From NCBI GenBank assembly GCA_008694505.1, contig VZDJ01000049.1, forward strand, positions 3,157,662 to 3,221,661: DNA of 64,000 bases. Direction: 5' to 3'. The notes beneath the pieces were generated by a model. The model made no database searches. It was not told the DNA's origin and saw nothing but the letters and a program-made list of their open reading frames with translations. Positions 11,786-24,400 of the stretch are shown here, piece by piece. Every line of letters begins with the position of its first letter. The first letter of the stretch is position 1. The DNA comes from Cyanoderma ruficeps. Taxonomy: Eukaryota; Chordata; Aves; Passeriformes; Timaliidae. A program made the position numbers and the translations under genes.

Positions 11786-14700
11786 GTCACTCTGGCAGGT
11801 GACAGGTAAGGCTTCATGCCCAGATGATGCCAGAGCGAAGCTGTCCCAACTCTGTCCCGAATAACCAGGATGGGAATGGGTTCAGGGTTTGTAGCTAGGG
11901 GAAAAAAAAAAAAAAAAAAGGAATGACTAAGCCAATCTCATGATTTTGAGAGGATTGAGTCATAACAATACTGAAACCCCCAGGCAAGAAGCCATCAAAT
12001 TAATCGCTAATTTACTCCAAATTTTTTTCCTTAAACAAACTATAAAAGTCCTGCAAAAGTCCACTTCGGCTGAGAAGTGAGTGACAAAGATAAATTTATA
12101 TCAGTGAGAAAGGTGAAGAGAAGAAAAGGAAGAGGACGCGACACAAGAACTTTGTATCTTTGGCTGTTCACAGAAAGTGGGGAGAAGATTCCTCCCCGTC
12201 TCCACGACAAGGACACGTCCCTCCTGTTTTGTGAAGTGCAACGCTTACTTGTGCTGATGACAGTAAATGATTTTGTCTATCAGCCTTTACCCTTCCAGCT
12301 GACACACCCAGCTGCCTCTCCCTCGCTTTTGTGTCTCGCAAGTGTTGCTGTGGTGTCCTGAGGCAGAGAACCAGCAGTGAAAATGGCTGGTTAATATTAA
12401 AAGGGAGCAACAAAAAAGGGAGACAAATGTTCAGGCTTTTTGCATACAGCATTTCAAACGTCTGAAAGCCCCTCTCCCCTCGGGAGTCTAATTTACAAGG
12501 TAAATAATGGAGTGAAAACCCTTACGTAGCTCGTCTGGTTGAAGGCAAAATTCCCTTCTGCCCACAATGCTGCCTAAGTAAACTGACTGTTTCAAAATAC
12601 AAATGAGCACAGTGTCTTCAGCCTGGAAAGCAGAAAATTCAATACCAAAACTGTTAAAACCCAGAGCTGCGGGTGAAAACTGAGAAAGGATGTCACTGTC
12701 TCGTTCAGCAACATTTTAAACACGTTCAATTTTTATCCCATCTTAGTATAGTTTAATTACAAAGTCTGTTAACATTTTACCATAATATTTCCTAATAATC
12801 TACGGGTTTTGTTTTTGGGGTTTTTTTTTTGGTAATACTATGCTTTGATGAAACTTACCTGCTGCAAAGTTTCCACCTCGGTTCTGTTTTATTAACTTTG
12901 CTGGGTTTAGTGGCCTGTTATTTCATTACTGCTTTCATTGCATAAATCAGTTGTATTTTCTTACATCCTTTATGCCAGTGGCAAACCAAACCAACAAGTT
13001 GCTTTTCCAAATTAAAAAAATAGCCGGTGTCGTATTTTTCTTTCTGCGTATCCACGTTCTTAAGATTCATGGAGTAATGTTCCTAACAACATGTGAATTT
13101 ATCAAAAGCAAATGAGGTCCACGGCTGTGGAAATAAAGGATTGTCTGACAGCAGCCTGGAAGCTGGATAAACCACTCCCAAGGTATCTGGCTCCAGGTGC
13201 TGCTGTAATTGCTCTTATCCTGCTGGAAATGCAAAGTGCTGGGGGCTCCGTGGGATTTCACAAGGTCATGAGATCTGTGCTCATGACAGTGCCCAGGAGA
13301 TGTGTCCACTTGACTTCTGAGCGCTTCTGAGGATGATTTTTGGGGACTTGAAGCACTCCCCAAACAAACACACTTTTTCAGGGACAGAGGGAACACTGTG
13401 GCACTTCAGGAGGTTCAGTGCCGTCCTTGCAGAGCTTCCTCGTGGTGCCAAGTGCTTCAGGAGCTCCCGGGACTTTGTTTTCAGAGATGCAGAACCTTTA
13501 TCCCAACAGTTTCTAGGTCCAGTAAGGGCTTTGCCTACATGAAGTATTTGGAGGCAGCAGTTGCCTTCCCTGGCTGGATCTCAGGGAGGGTCGTATTAAA
13601 AATGGGATATTTAAGTTTTCAGTGGAGAACCAGCCAGCTCTAGGTCAGCATCAGAGATTGTAGAATTATCAACTTTGGTAATATTTTTTGAACTTTCTGA
13701 GCCCTACATGTCCCAAGGCCAGCAGCAGGCGCTGGGGGTGGGCAAAGGGAACCTGAGAGCAGAAGGACAGGAATGGTTCTGCAGGTGGAAGGTTTCAGAC
13801 AGGTAGCAAGGGACACAAAGAGCAGCTATTTAATTCCAAAAATGCCTTAATGCAAACCTGACTCCAAACTCCATATCCCCAAATTTGCTGGACATTTTAA
13901 AAGATTTGCTGATGTAAAAAGCTTAAGCGTGGACTAGTTCAAGCAGAAACACATTTGAAGTGTGGACAAGCCTCTAGTAGATCATGTGGATGCTTGACTC
14001 AGTGTTTCAATTATCTATGCAGAACTTCTGGCTAATTAGTTGTGACTTATCCATCCTTATCTTAAGTATATGTCTTCCCTCTTCTCATTCAATCATCTCT
14101 TTCAGTTCTGGGGTGTCAAAAGAACCAGCAAGTCTCCATCTCACCTTGCCCTCGTGTTCTGTCACCGAACCCATCACCACAAAAACAAAGGTGTATCTTT
14201 TCCCAAAGCTAGTCTGAGTTCCAGGAGGAACTAAAAAATGTGTGTGGCACCAAGAACCCCGTGACTGGGCTGTGTCCTCCCTGTGTGGAGTTACCAGCAA
14301 GGAGGAGGAAGCTGTGAGTAGCTGAGCTGTGCTCTGACTCTCACAGCGTGGTGACAGAACCTCTCCATCTGCCCTGACCTGATCCCTGAGACACCCCAAA
14401 GCCGTAAGTTCATGAAGGAATAATTAGCATCTTGCTCATTATTGCATTCATGAGAACTGAAATAGCTCAAGAAACTGAAATAAAATAATATTTAAAGCCT
14501 GTCATGCCAGCTTTTTTTTTTCTGTCTTACTGGTCAGAGCTTTGCTAAGACATACCAGCAAGGGAAGAATCACAGTTCAAATCTGGGCTTGTTTTCTGCA
14601 AGTTAAATTGCTCTCAGAAAAGAGTACTGAAGGTTAAATTATTTCTTTACATTCCCTAGACACACAACCCCTTTTTTTGCTGTCATGCAAGAATCCAGAA

Positions 14701-15942
14701 TCCTAAACAGCTCCCAGAAAATCAGCAGTCTTTGGAAGAAACCACTGAAAGCAGCATGATCTCTTACACAGAAAGACACCAGCATATTTTTCTCAATTTA
14801 AAATTTCAACTCGAGAACAAAAATATTTCCATCTTCTTTCTCCAGCCTTCCAAACAACTGCATCTCACATCAGGCTGCAATTTTCCCTCAGGGTACCTCG
14901 AGGGATTTGTTATCTAACGTCAGAGTTACAGGCAGCGGCTCCTTGGCACGACAATGCCACGATACAGGCATGGAAGTGTGGGAAGAGCAAACCTGAGGGT
15001 TTTGGTAGCTGCTTTGTTTCAGGTAAAACAAGCTTTCCTCAGAATCTGGCAATGGAAACCTTTTAAAAAATGAGGTAGAGCAGTAGTTATTTTTCCCTGG
15101 GGCAGGAAGAAAGAGCTGTGCTTCCTGGCAAGAGTAAAACGCTTCACAGAGATTAGGGAGGAAGGCGGTGGGATGTGCAGGTTCAGGAGCCAGGCTGAAC
15201 CAAGAGAATACACCTTCCCTCCACCAACCCGAGTTCCTTACCAAGGGGACTGTTCAGACCTCAAAAACCAGAGGAGAAATCCACTCGTGTCACACAATTT
15301 CTCCCCTAGCTTTTTCAGAAATTCCAGCACACCAATTCCCCGAAGCTGTGCAGTGCTGGGGAGCGTGGGTGACCTCCAAGCTCCCGGTGCTGTCTGCTGA
15401 CACTTCCCAAGGGATGACCAGTCATGCCTGGATCCACAACATCCCAAATCCAGGGGTGATCAGCCACATCTGGATCCACAGCATCCCAAATCCAGAGGTG
15501 ATTAGCCACATCTGGATCCACAACATCCCAAATCCAGGGGTGATCAGCCACGCCTGGATCCACAACATCCCAAATCCAGGGGCACTGTGCCAGACCTGCC
15601 TTTAGAAGTGCTCCCTGCCATGGGCTTGGAGGTGTAAATGGGGATCCCTTGTTCCTTTAATAATGTAAAAATCTTCTGGCAACAACAGGGACGATCTCCC
15701 AACGACCTCTAATGACACAGGAGATCACTCACTCCCAGCCTCTGGCTTTGGTATTTTCCCCAGCCCAGACCAGGGGAAACAAGGCTTGCTTTGATGAGCA
15801 CTGTCTTTTGGCCACGCAATGAAGTTTAAGGTTAAGAAATTGTAAATTGTTTATCTACACACCATTAAATACTGTCTTTGAAACCACCCTACAGACTGGA
15901 TTGGGTCTTTTGTCAGCCCTGCAAAAATGTGAAAAGGAATTT
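11786..15942. other. USP10-KLHL36 spacer
   Basis: No exon of a recognisable gene is seen. The stretch holds a poly-A run at about 11900-11918, T-rich tracts near 12800, and the 42-bp minisatellite listed separately. Open frames are short and lack protein-like features. An unannotated non-coding RNA cannot be excluded from sequence alone. Confidence 0.6.
15413..15582. repeat. 42-bp minisatellite, 4 copies
   Basis: Four head-to-tail units contain gatcagccacatctggatcc and then acaacatcccaaatccagg. They differ at only a few positions. Because 42 is a multiple of three, the array stays open as a 14-residue repeat in one plus frame, but no splice or start context supports coding. Confidence 0.95.
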
Positions 15943-16203
15943 CATAGAATCACAGAATGGTTTGGGCTGGAAGGGACATTAAAACTCATGTTTTACCCCC
16001 GCCACGGCAGGGACACCTTCCACTGTCCCAGGCTGCTCCAAGCCCTGTCCAGCCTGGCCTTGGACATTCCAGGGATCCAGGGGCAGCCACAGCTTCTCTG
16101 GGCACCTGTGCCAGGGCCTCACCACCCTCACAGGGAACAATTCCTTCCCAATATTCCATTTAACCCTGCCCTCTGGCAATGAGGAGCCATTCCCCCTTGT
16201 CTC
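15943..16203 (-). mobile_element. CR1 LINE 3' fragment
   Basis: It starts catagaatcacagaatggtt, followed by ccactgtcccaggctgctcc and a region reading as antisense CR1 to about the ccattcccccttgtct motif. It is 5'-truncated and about 260 bp long. It lies just beyond the inferred KLHL36 polyadenylation site. Confidence 0.9.
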
Positions 16204-16432
16204 TTCTGACTGTCCAGAGCAAAAAAACGCAGAAAAGATGAATTATCTAAATAAGTTCTATTTCTACTTCACATTGTTAAATTTACCTTCCTACTAAAAT
16301 GTTTCCACCCTTATGAATTTCACTGAAAAATTATTACAGGATTATCTTTTTCCAATTAATCAAAAAGGAAAACCTCAGTGAAATCAATACACAAGACATC
16401 AGACTGTGATGAATAGAATATTCTAAACTGGA

Positions 16433-17873
16433 TTTATTGTTCCCAGACATTAATGTAATACATAAACACGTTAAAAGAGGGGATATAGTAACAAGCAACC
16501 CAGTAACAGAAAAAAGCAAGTCTTGGAAATTTTTGTTCTGTACTTACACATGAAAATGTCCCCAAAAAGTTAAGTAGTTGTCAGTCAACATAGCAATGAT
16601 TTCAGATATTAAAAAAAATAATGCAAAAAACTTGTCAATGAGTTTGTCATAACCAAAATGTTTCATTTGGTTTTTTTTTGTTTTGTTTTAAATTTATTTT
16701 TATGCTAAAAAAGAATAACCATTACCTCATGCAGTATACAAAGGCTTTAAAATAAATGCATTAATGCAAATGAAAGACTGGCTCCTGAGGTTTGTTTTTT
16801 TTTTAAATTAAAAAAACACCAAAACTCCAAGAGTTTCAGAAAATTAATTCCAACTACTTTTCTTAGCATTGAAGAATCAACCCATAACCTCCTTGCACTC
16901 CGGAAATTTATTGTTACCTCTTTCAATACACATGTGCTTGCAGCAGATCTTAGATTTACCAGCGTTTCAAATGAAATTAAGTGCAAAAATGTTTTCTTAG
17001 TGTTTTCCAATTACTGAGGCAAGTAGTTGGGGAGGGGGGGGAAAAAAAAGCCAAAAGAATGAGGGTAGCAGGATATCACCTGCACATACACCAGATGGAA
17101 GAGAAGGCAAATCTGAAATACACAGAAAGGGAGGTGGGAGAGGAGCACTGAGGAAAAAAATAACAGCAATGCTCAACAGCTGAACTTTAAACCAAAACCC
17201 TTGAAGTCCACTCAGCAGATCAGCAGACACTGAAATAAAGCGTGTTTATGAGCATGGCTGGCGAGCTGGGCTCTGGGGGAGCTGGAATTGTGACAACAGT
17301 CCCAATTCCAGCTGACTGCCTGACAATGCTGGGAATGCCAGTGCTGCTCCAACAGCTGCACCACGTCCTGGCCAAGCCACACGGGGACCAAAGATCATCA
17401 AACGAGGAGTTCCTGACGCCAACAACGGGGTCACAAGCACAGAGCAGCAGCTTCTATAGTCAACAACGTAATATATGGCAAACGAGAGACTGAGTTAGCA
17501 AAATGTGGTATAAAAAAGTATAAAAGTTGTTTTTAAAAACTTCCTTAAAATGTCGATATAATACGATGTGTGTGGAAATGCCATGAGCCACAGAAGGAAA
17601 AGCCTAAGCCTTAACGTTCAGGAGAGCAGAGGAACCTCTCTGGCCACATCACCCTTTGTATAGCAGGAGGGGGAGTTTTTTTGGTTTCTTTTGTTGTTTT
17701 TACCTTAAACGTGAGTTTAATCCAAAAACCACATTCAAGCGTACATTTTCTGAGGCTTCAGAAGATGCCCTCCCCACCCTGTTTAAAAAGAAAAAGAATA
17801 AAGGTTAGATAGAAATGCCTAAATACAAGGTCCTCTCGGAGTCCACCGTCCAAGGGTGGCTATCCAGGAGCGG
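16433..17873 (-). other. KLHL36: KLHL36 3'UTR (inferred extent)
   Basis: The stop codon is at 17874-17876. Downstream on the minus strand there is no open frame, and two AATAAA signals are visible as tttatt on the plus strand at 16693-16698 and 16433-16438. The more distal one is followed by T/G-rich sequence, as expected of a cleavage region, and lies just before a CR1 copy. The extent is inferred; either signal, or both, may be used. Confidence 0.5.
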
Positions 17874-18429
17874 TCATCTTCCCCGATCTTGATGTTTTTT
17901 TGTTTTTATCTTTTTCTTTTTGTCCTCTGTCTTGGGTTTCAGGGCGCAGACGCACGCGGACACTCCGGCAATCGCTTTGGGCAAGTCCGTCCCTTTGCAC
18001 CACTTGTTTTTCTCCTTATCATAGACCTGGACCGTTTTGGAGAAGACAGCTTCCTCCCAGCTGTAGCCTCCCAGGATGTAAATCTTGCCTTCCCAAACCG
18101 CCACCCCCGACTCGCTGTTGGCTTGCAGCAGAGGGGCCACTCTGGTCCACTGGTTGCACTGGGGGCTGTAGGACTCCACGCTGAGGATGTCGAACCGGGC
18201 CATGGTCTCGATGTTGTCGTCGCTGCCGCCGATGGAGTAGATGTTGTCCTGCAAGGTGCACATGCTGTGCCAGCCCCTGGCGGTGATCATGGGCCTCTTC
18301 TCCTCCCACACGTCCGTGCGGTAGTCGTAGCACAGCAGGTTCTTTCTGTAGGGGCCGATCTGGTAGTCGTGGCCTCCCGAAATGTACACGAATTCCTTGT
18401 AGACCGTGCCAGCGTGGCCGTAGGTGAAC
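17874..18429 (-). CDS. KLHL36: KLHL36 coding exon 4 (last three Kelch blades and stop)
   Basis: The acceptor is tgccccag followed by G at 18429, which completes the arginine codon begun in exon 3 (AG|G). The exon encodes FTYGHAG, the ISGGH, SIGGS and LGGY blades, the conserved WHSMC motif, and the basic tail ending DRGR. The stop is at 17876-17874. The last residues match the human C terminus, which ends in DRGQ. Confidence 0.97.
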
Positions 18430-21400
18430 CTGGGGCAGGCAAACAGGAACAGTCCTTATGGATTTTGTCAAGACACACAAGCACGCAGCAGGGACTGTGG
18501 TAAAGAAGCAAATAAACAGTAACTGGAGGCAGGAGAATCCCTGATCTGGTGGTTACCCAGTAACTTCTCTCATTCCCAGGGCCTCACCCTGCACTGCAGA
18601 GTGCACAGCCTGACAACCACTTTTAAATCAGCCTTTTCATAGCTGGTCGCTACAGAGCACTAAGGCATGACAATCACTTTTTAATGCATCCTCTAGAGTG
18701 TGTCACACAACAGAAATAGCCCATCCTGCTCTACTGGCATGACCTTCACTCCCATTTTTCTGCTCTAGTGCTTGGCTCGCATCAGTCTGAGAGGGCCAGA
18801 GCAGGAAAAAATCCACATCTCAGTAAGAGTTTCCGTGACAGAATAGGGAAATAATGATGACACCTCTCAGATTTACCAGTAGGGATAAACCAAGAGAAAC
18901 CAAGAAGAAAACTGCTGCTGCCTTGCCCTTGCACAGCTTCAGGATCACTGGTCACATTTATTACCCACAGACGCTCTCTGCCCAGTTCACCTGGAGTCCC
19001 AACACAGGCTGTGTCCCTTCCATGAGCCATCTGTCTGCTTTATCACCACTGCCCTGAAGGCAGGAACTTCTTTGGTCACCCCAGGACAAGGCAGCAAACC
19101 CCAGTCCATCACAGATCACGGTGAAGTAAGAGAAAATGAGATGGCAGAAGCAACACCATGCACACTGCATTCACAGGGCAGAGAGAAACACCCTTTGATC
19201 ATCTATAATAAAGCTACTACAAACCCAAATCTCCAGGTCGTTCTTACCTTCATGCTAGGCTATTCCTGACCAAATCCCTTTAAGCCCTCAGAAGTGGACA
19301 GCCAAGGTGATAGCAGCTTTGAACATATTGTTCCTACAGGTCTTTTTTTCCTCTTTTGGGAGGGGGGAGTCAAAAGATGCAGCACCAGCCACAGCAAATT
19401 GGTTCTCACAAGGAACCTGAACGATTCAATACCCACAGGGCACAGAGCAATGTACTCATCACGCTGCACTCACGAGCCTCTACCACCGTCCTTTGTAGTC
19501 AGGCACTCGAGACAGGGCAACCTCCACGGCAGACAAACCTCTGTTAGCACTGCTTTAGCCTTTGAACCCTGCCCGAACATGCTGGAGCTCCGTGTGGAGA
19601 GAACCCCGAGCTGTTTTTATTTCGCAGGCTAATGGTTTCTCTGAGCCACGCAAATGCTATCGGAACATCTTCCACACGTCTGAGTGCCAAGGGAAAAAGA
19701 TGGACTAGAAAAGAAACCTCATGTTTACCCTGAAAGCACAACGCTTCTGAGACGAGCTAAAAGGTGGTTATTATTCTAGATGCCTACCGAAACCTCTGAT
19801 CCCTGTCTGAATTAGGTATTTTAACAGGTTCCTGCTACAAGAAGCAGAAAAATCCCTGACACGTTTGGGCTGATAACGATGAGTGACCAGGACAGTCTGT
19901 TCAATTACGGGGGCTGGAGCACCAGCCCTGGAGATCTTGCAGAAGTGACTTCGCAGCTGTTCTGCTTCTTGGCCTCTCAGGGAAAAGACAGGAAGAAAAA
20001 AGGACAGAACTTTGGTACAGTTATGGATTTTATCCAAACAAGCAACTCAGAATATCCACAGCTCTCAACGTGCCTCATGATGGAAGCAGTTAATTCATGC
20101 TCAGTGCTTCTGGTGGACACGATGTACCTTGAGCACATGAACCCCTGGCTTTCTCCCCTGACAGAAATACCACAGCAGGTGAAGTGCCCAGAGATGCTGC
20201 TCCACCTTGTCTGAGGTCTCCTCCAGATAAGAACCAGGACTGTCCATCTCCTGGTTCCTGGGCTGCTTGTCAGAGCCTGTGTTTCTCCACACACACATGA
20301 ATGGGTTTAAAAATGTTCAGTCTGGGAATGGCATGGACTGCTTGAGCTCAGTTCATTTCGAACTGCAGCAGACTTGAAACCCACATGAAACCAACCTGCC
20401 TGGAGGCTGTGCTGTACCAGGGAGTTTGGAGGAGCCAGGAGCAGGACAGTGCAAGGACAAGGAATCCACCCCAGCGTTACTGTGCTGCTGATGGCAATCA
20501 CACTGCATTCACCATTCAGGGAAAAAAATGACCCTGGGTTAATAAAAACTTACATGGCCTTTGGAGAAGTAGGTTAAATATTCTCCTACTCTGGAGGAAT
20601 TCTGTACAGGTAAGCAAGCCATGGCCATTGTCTCTCAAGCACAGGCAGCTGCAGAAAAAGCACTGATCTGGTTCTTCTGCCTCAGTCAATGGCTGTGTCC
20701 AGGGAACAGCAACAGCAGAGAGAGTGGTTTGACAGAAACAATCAGATCTGAAGCACCAAATCCACCATCGATTTTTTATTGTCCAGTATAGGACAACTAC
20801 CCACTGAAGTGCACCAGAGGTGTTTCACTTTGCCTCACTTCTGCAAGCTCGTCCAAAATAGCATCACTTTCATAGGAACTGCATGAAACAGATGCTGAAT
20901 TGAAACCAATGAATACAAATCCTTTCTACAAGGCCTGTGATTGAGAGAGGGGCATTTCTAAATGGGCAACGGAACAGGCACATCAATAGAGTGGGTCCAG
21001 ACATCCTCCAACAGAGAGCATTGAGAGTTTTGGCAGTGTTATCTGCAAGAGTGGCCAGAAGAAAGCAGAGGGATTAAGAGAAAGGAGATTTCATTTTAAC
21101 ATCTGCTGGAGCCTGGTGCTGATTTTCAATGCTTTAACCCAGATACAGTGCTGAAAAATTAGTTCCTGACCCAGTAACACCATTCAAATGCTAGAAAACC
21201 TACCATTTACTGTCCGAGACAGAAGAACACATAACTCACTAAACTTTGGGAATCCCCTACTCCAACCAAAGTCCAGGTGACCTGTGGTTGCTCTGAATCT
21301 CGCTGTCCACCTGTTGTAGCCCTGCGAGATCGTTCATGACCCAACGGGCAGAGCAGATACCATCGCTCCCCAACCTGTTCCAACACGGCTCCTCACGCAG

Positions 21401-24400
21401 CAGCTTTCAGTTGTTCTGCCAAACTTTAACCTAGGGCCACTCACTTAATTTCACTGCTGTCTGCAGCAGACCTTTTCATGGTCTGCTCAGGGTGAGAACA
21501 CACTGCCCCACCTCCTGCTCTGCCAGGCTCGTCAGCCACCGCTGCTCCCTGCCGGGCTAGAAACTATGACAGAAACTGCTCCCAGTTTCTGGGAAAAGGG
21601 GCAAAAAATACAGGACCTCTCTGAAGAAAGGGAAAGGTATCCCACAAGCAAGGACCCTAATGAGCGTCAGGCAAAATGAATTCTCTCGTAGCAGGCTTGG
21701 ACCAGGTCCACCCTTTAGACAACTTGGCTGATGTTTTCCCCGTGAAGCATCTGCCCCGAGAGGCTGTTTGCTTCTCCAGCAAGACAGCCTCAGTTCAGTC
21801 AAAACAGCTCAGCTCCTTCCAAGAGAGTGCTTAGGGAAAACAACGTGTTGTTTTGACCATATAGGGTGGGAAGGAGACGGGGTAAGAGGAGATAAAGGAG
21901 AGCCTGCAAAGCTCTTCCTTAGAGGAGCCAGACCGCGAACAGCAGCATGGACACGGGATTTGGCACTGGCATGTGTGCTCAAGGACACAACCACTGCCTC
22001 CCCCCACAAATCTCCACACACCTGGCAAGCTCTAACCCATGGCAAACAACGAAACAAACCCATTTTCTGGATGTTCGGCATAGAAGCTTTGACAAACAAG
22101 AGTGGAACAACACAAGCCCACACCCCAGAATGACCTCAACATGAGCCTGGTCACTCCAGGGAACAGGATTCCAGGCAGTTGCTGGCTTGCAGCAGTCAGG
22201 AATGGCACCAAAAAGCCTGCTTCTGGTGGTCATGCTCCCAAGAGGACCAAAACACCTGCACATGTTCTCTTCAGAGGGGAGAAGACAGGAAAACACAGGA
22301 AAAGAGGCGCTTTTGTTGGGCTACATTGCCTGATCAGGCAGTCAGGAAGCAGAGGACTGGGGCTTCTGGTTTCCTCTCCATGAAAAGCCTTGCTGCTAGA
22401 ATAGGGCTGGGCGAGATGTTATTTGAGTGAAACGGGAACTTAAATCTGTTTGAGGAACAAAACCATGTGGTGAGGAGGAAAAAAGATCAGCTGAGGAGTG
22501 AGTTGAAGGGAAGACTGGAGCAGGCAGCAGGAACTGTAGCATGAATGTTTTTAGTCCTCAATGCATCACAGAACCCTCTCTCATCCCTCCTCCACTGCCA
22601 GTAAATCACCGACTCACAGGGATGGGGCAGCCACAGCTTCTCTGGGCAACCTCTACCTCATCATCTCACAGCAAAGAATTTTTTCTAGTATCTGACCTAA
22701 CCCTGCCCTCTGCCTGTGGGAAGCCATTCCCTCTTGTCCTGGCACTCCAGGCCCTTGTAAAGTCTCTCTCCATCTTTCCTGGGAGTTCCTTTCAGGCACT
22801 GGAGTGCCACAGTTAGGTCACCCCAAAGCTTCTCTTTTCCAGGTTGAACAATCCCAATTCTCTCAGCCTTTCCTCTTAGGAGAGGTGTTCCATCCCACTG
22901 ACCATCCTGGTGCCTCCTCTAGACTTGCTCCAACAGCTCCACCTGAAGTACCTCAAGGAAAAGCTGCCCAGACCTTTTTCAGCAGCCCCAAATCTGCCAG
23001 CTGCTCACCCAGCTCCAACAGTGGACCTGTGTCAGAAAGGATCCTGTTGCTCACCTCTGAGCCTGGCCTTTTGCAACCTGCATAAAGTTCTCTTTGCCTT
23101 ATTCCTTCTGTGCAGTGCACGCAAAAAATTCACTGCCCAGCACCAAATGGAAAAAAAGGGCTGAAAAGACAAAGAATCCAAAAGTGCCAAGAGTCCACTC
23201 AGAACTAACTAATGACACTTAAATGTGCAAAACAGCAGCTGCATGGAAAAGTGGGAAGCTGTCTAGTTCACCCACAGCTGAACTGACACAGGGAGCAACA
23301 GGAAGAGAGGATGAAGAATCATTTATTTGGGTGCAGGAATAATTCACCCCACTCCTTGCAGTGTAAGAGGGGTCTGTCCCCTAAGGGGGGACTTTTGCCT
23401 CGTCCAAGCAGACCAGCCAGGCAATCTAATAAAAATTAACACCCACAAGTCAAAGTTCACTTTAAATGCTGCAGCTGCAGAATTCCCAAATCCAGCACAC
23501 AGGCAGCAGTTGGAATATGCAGACAAGCTGCCCCTTTTTAGAGAGCCTGGGTGGATTAAGCCAACTGTGTGAACTTCCCCAGGATCATTTATGAGTAAAA
23601 ATATCCATACAGGCTACATCCCACAGGTGACCCGTTAACAGAAGTATTTAGGACCTGAAGATACTCTCCTACAGGAGGGAGAAAGTGTTTAGCCCCAGTT
23701 GCTGGATCTGCCTATGAGCAGAAATAAAACAGCATCCTGCTTGTGAAGAGCACTCAAGCCCAGCTGTTGGCCTGGATCAGCCTTGCATTGCAGCACCTGC
23801 CCAAAATAGAACAGGGCAACAGGCTTGTGTGCCTTCACTGGCTGCCTCTGGCTCTGCAGCCCTGCAGCTCAGGGACCAGGGAAAAACCCTGGGCTCTCAA
23901 ACCAAACTGCAGGAACCTGCTCTGTGATGCCATGGGGAAAGCCAGCACTGCTGCTGAGGCTTCAGACATCATGGAAAACACCATCCAGACAGCCACTGTC
24001 CCCGTGATTCCCACGAATGTGAAACATCACTAAATCTGAGTCACTGTCAGCAAATGAAATGCAGTCCTGCTGTCCTCCCAGAGTCACTGCTCTGACGTTG
24101 ATTCAAGACACAGCAATGTCCTGGCTGTTACCACATGAGCTGCAGGGCTTAAACCTCTTAAAAGCAGAACAGCCAAGTTTTAACTCAGACAGAGAGAGAG
24201 AGCTCACATTTTCCAAGGTTCTGTATTTCCAACATAGGTAGATGTGTTTAGCTGTGACAGCCAACCTCAGCAGCCAAACACAGAGAAACAGTCCACAAGG
24301 AAAACCATCACACCAAGGTGACAAAGTAAGGCCAAGGAAATTACAAACCCCTTTGACCAAGATGTGAAAAGCACTTCTGAAAATATTCAACTCCAAGTGG

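Noticed and set aside
11890..11920. Poly-A run as the tail of a processed pseudogene
   Set aside because: The sequence upstream shows no resemblance to a coding mRNA and no target-site duplication was seen.
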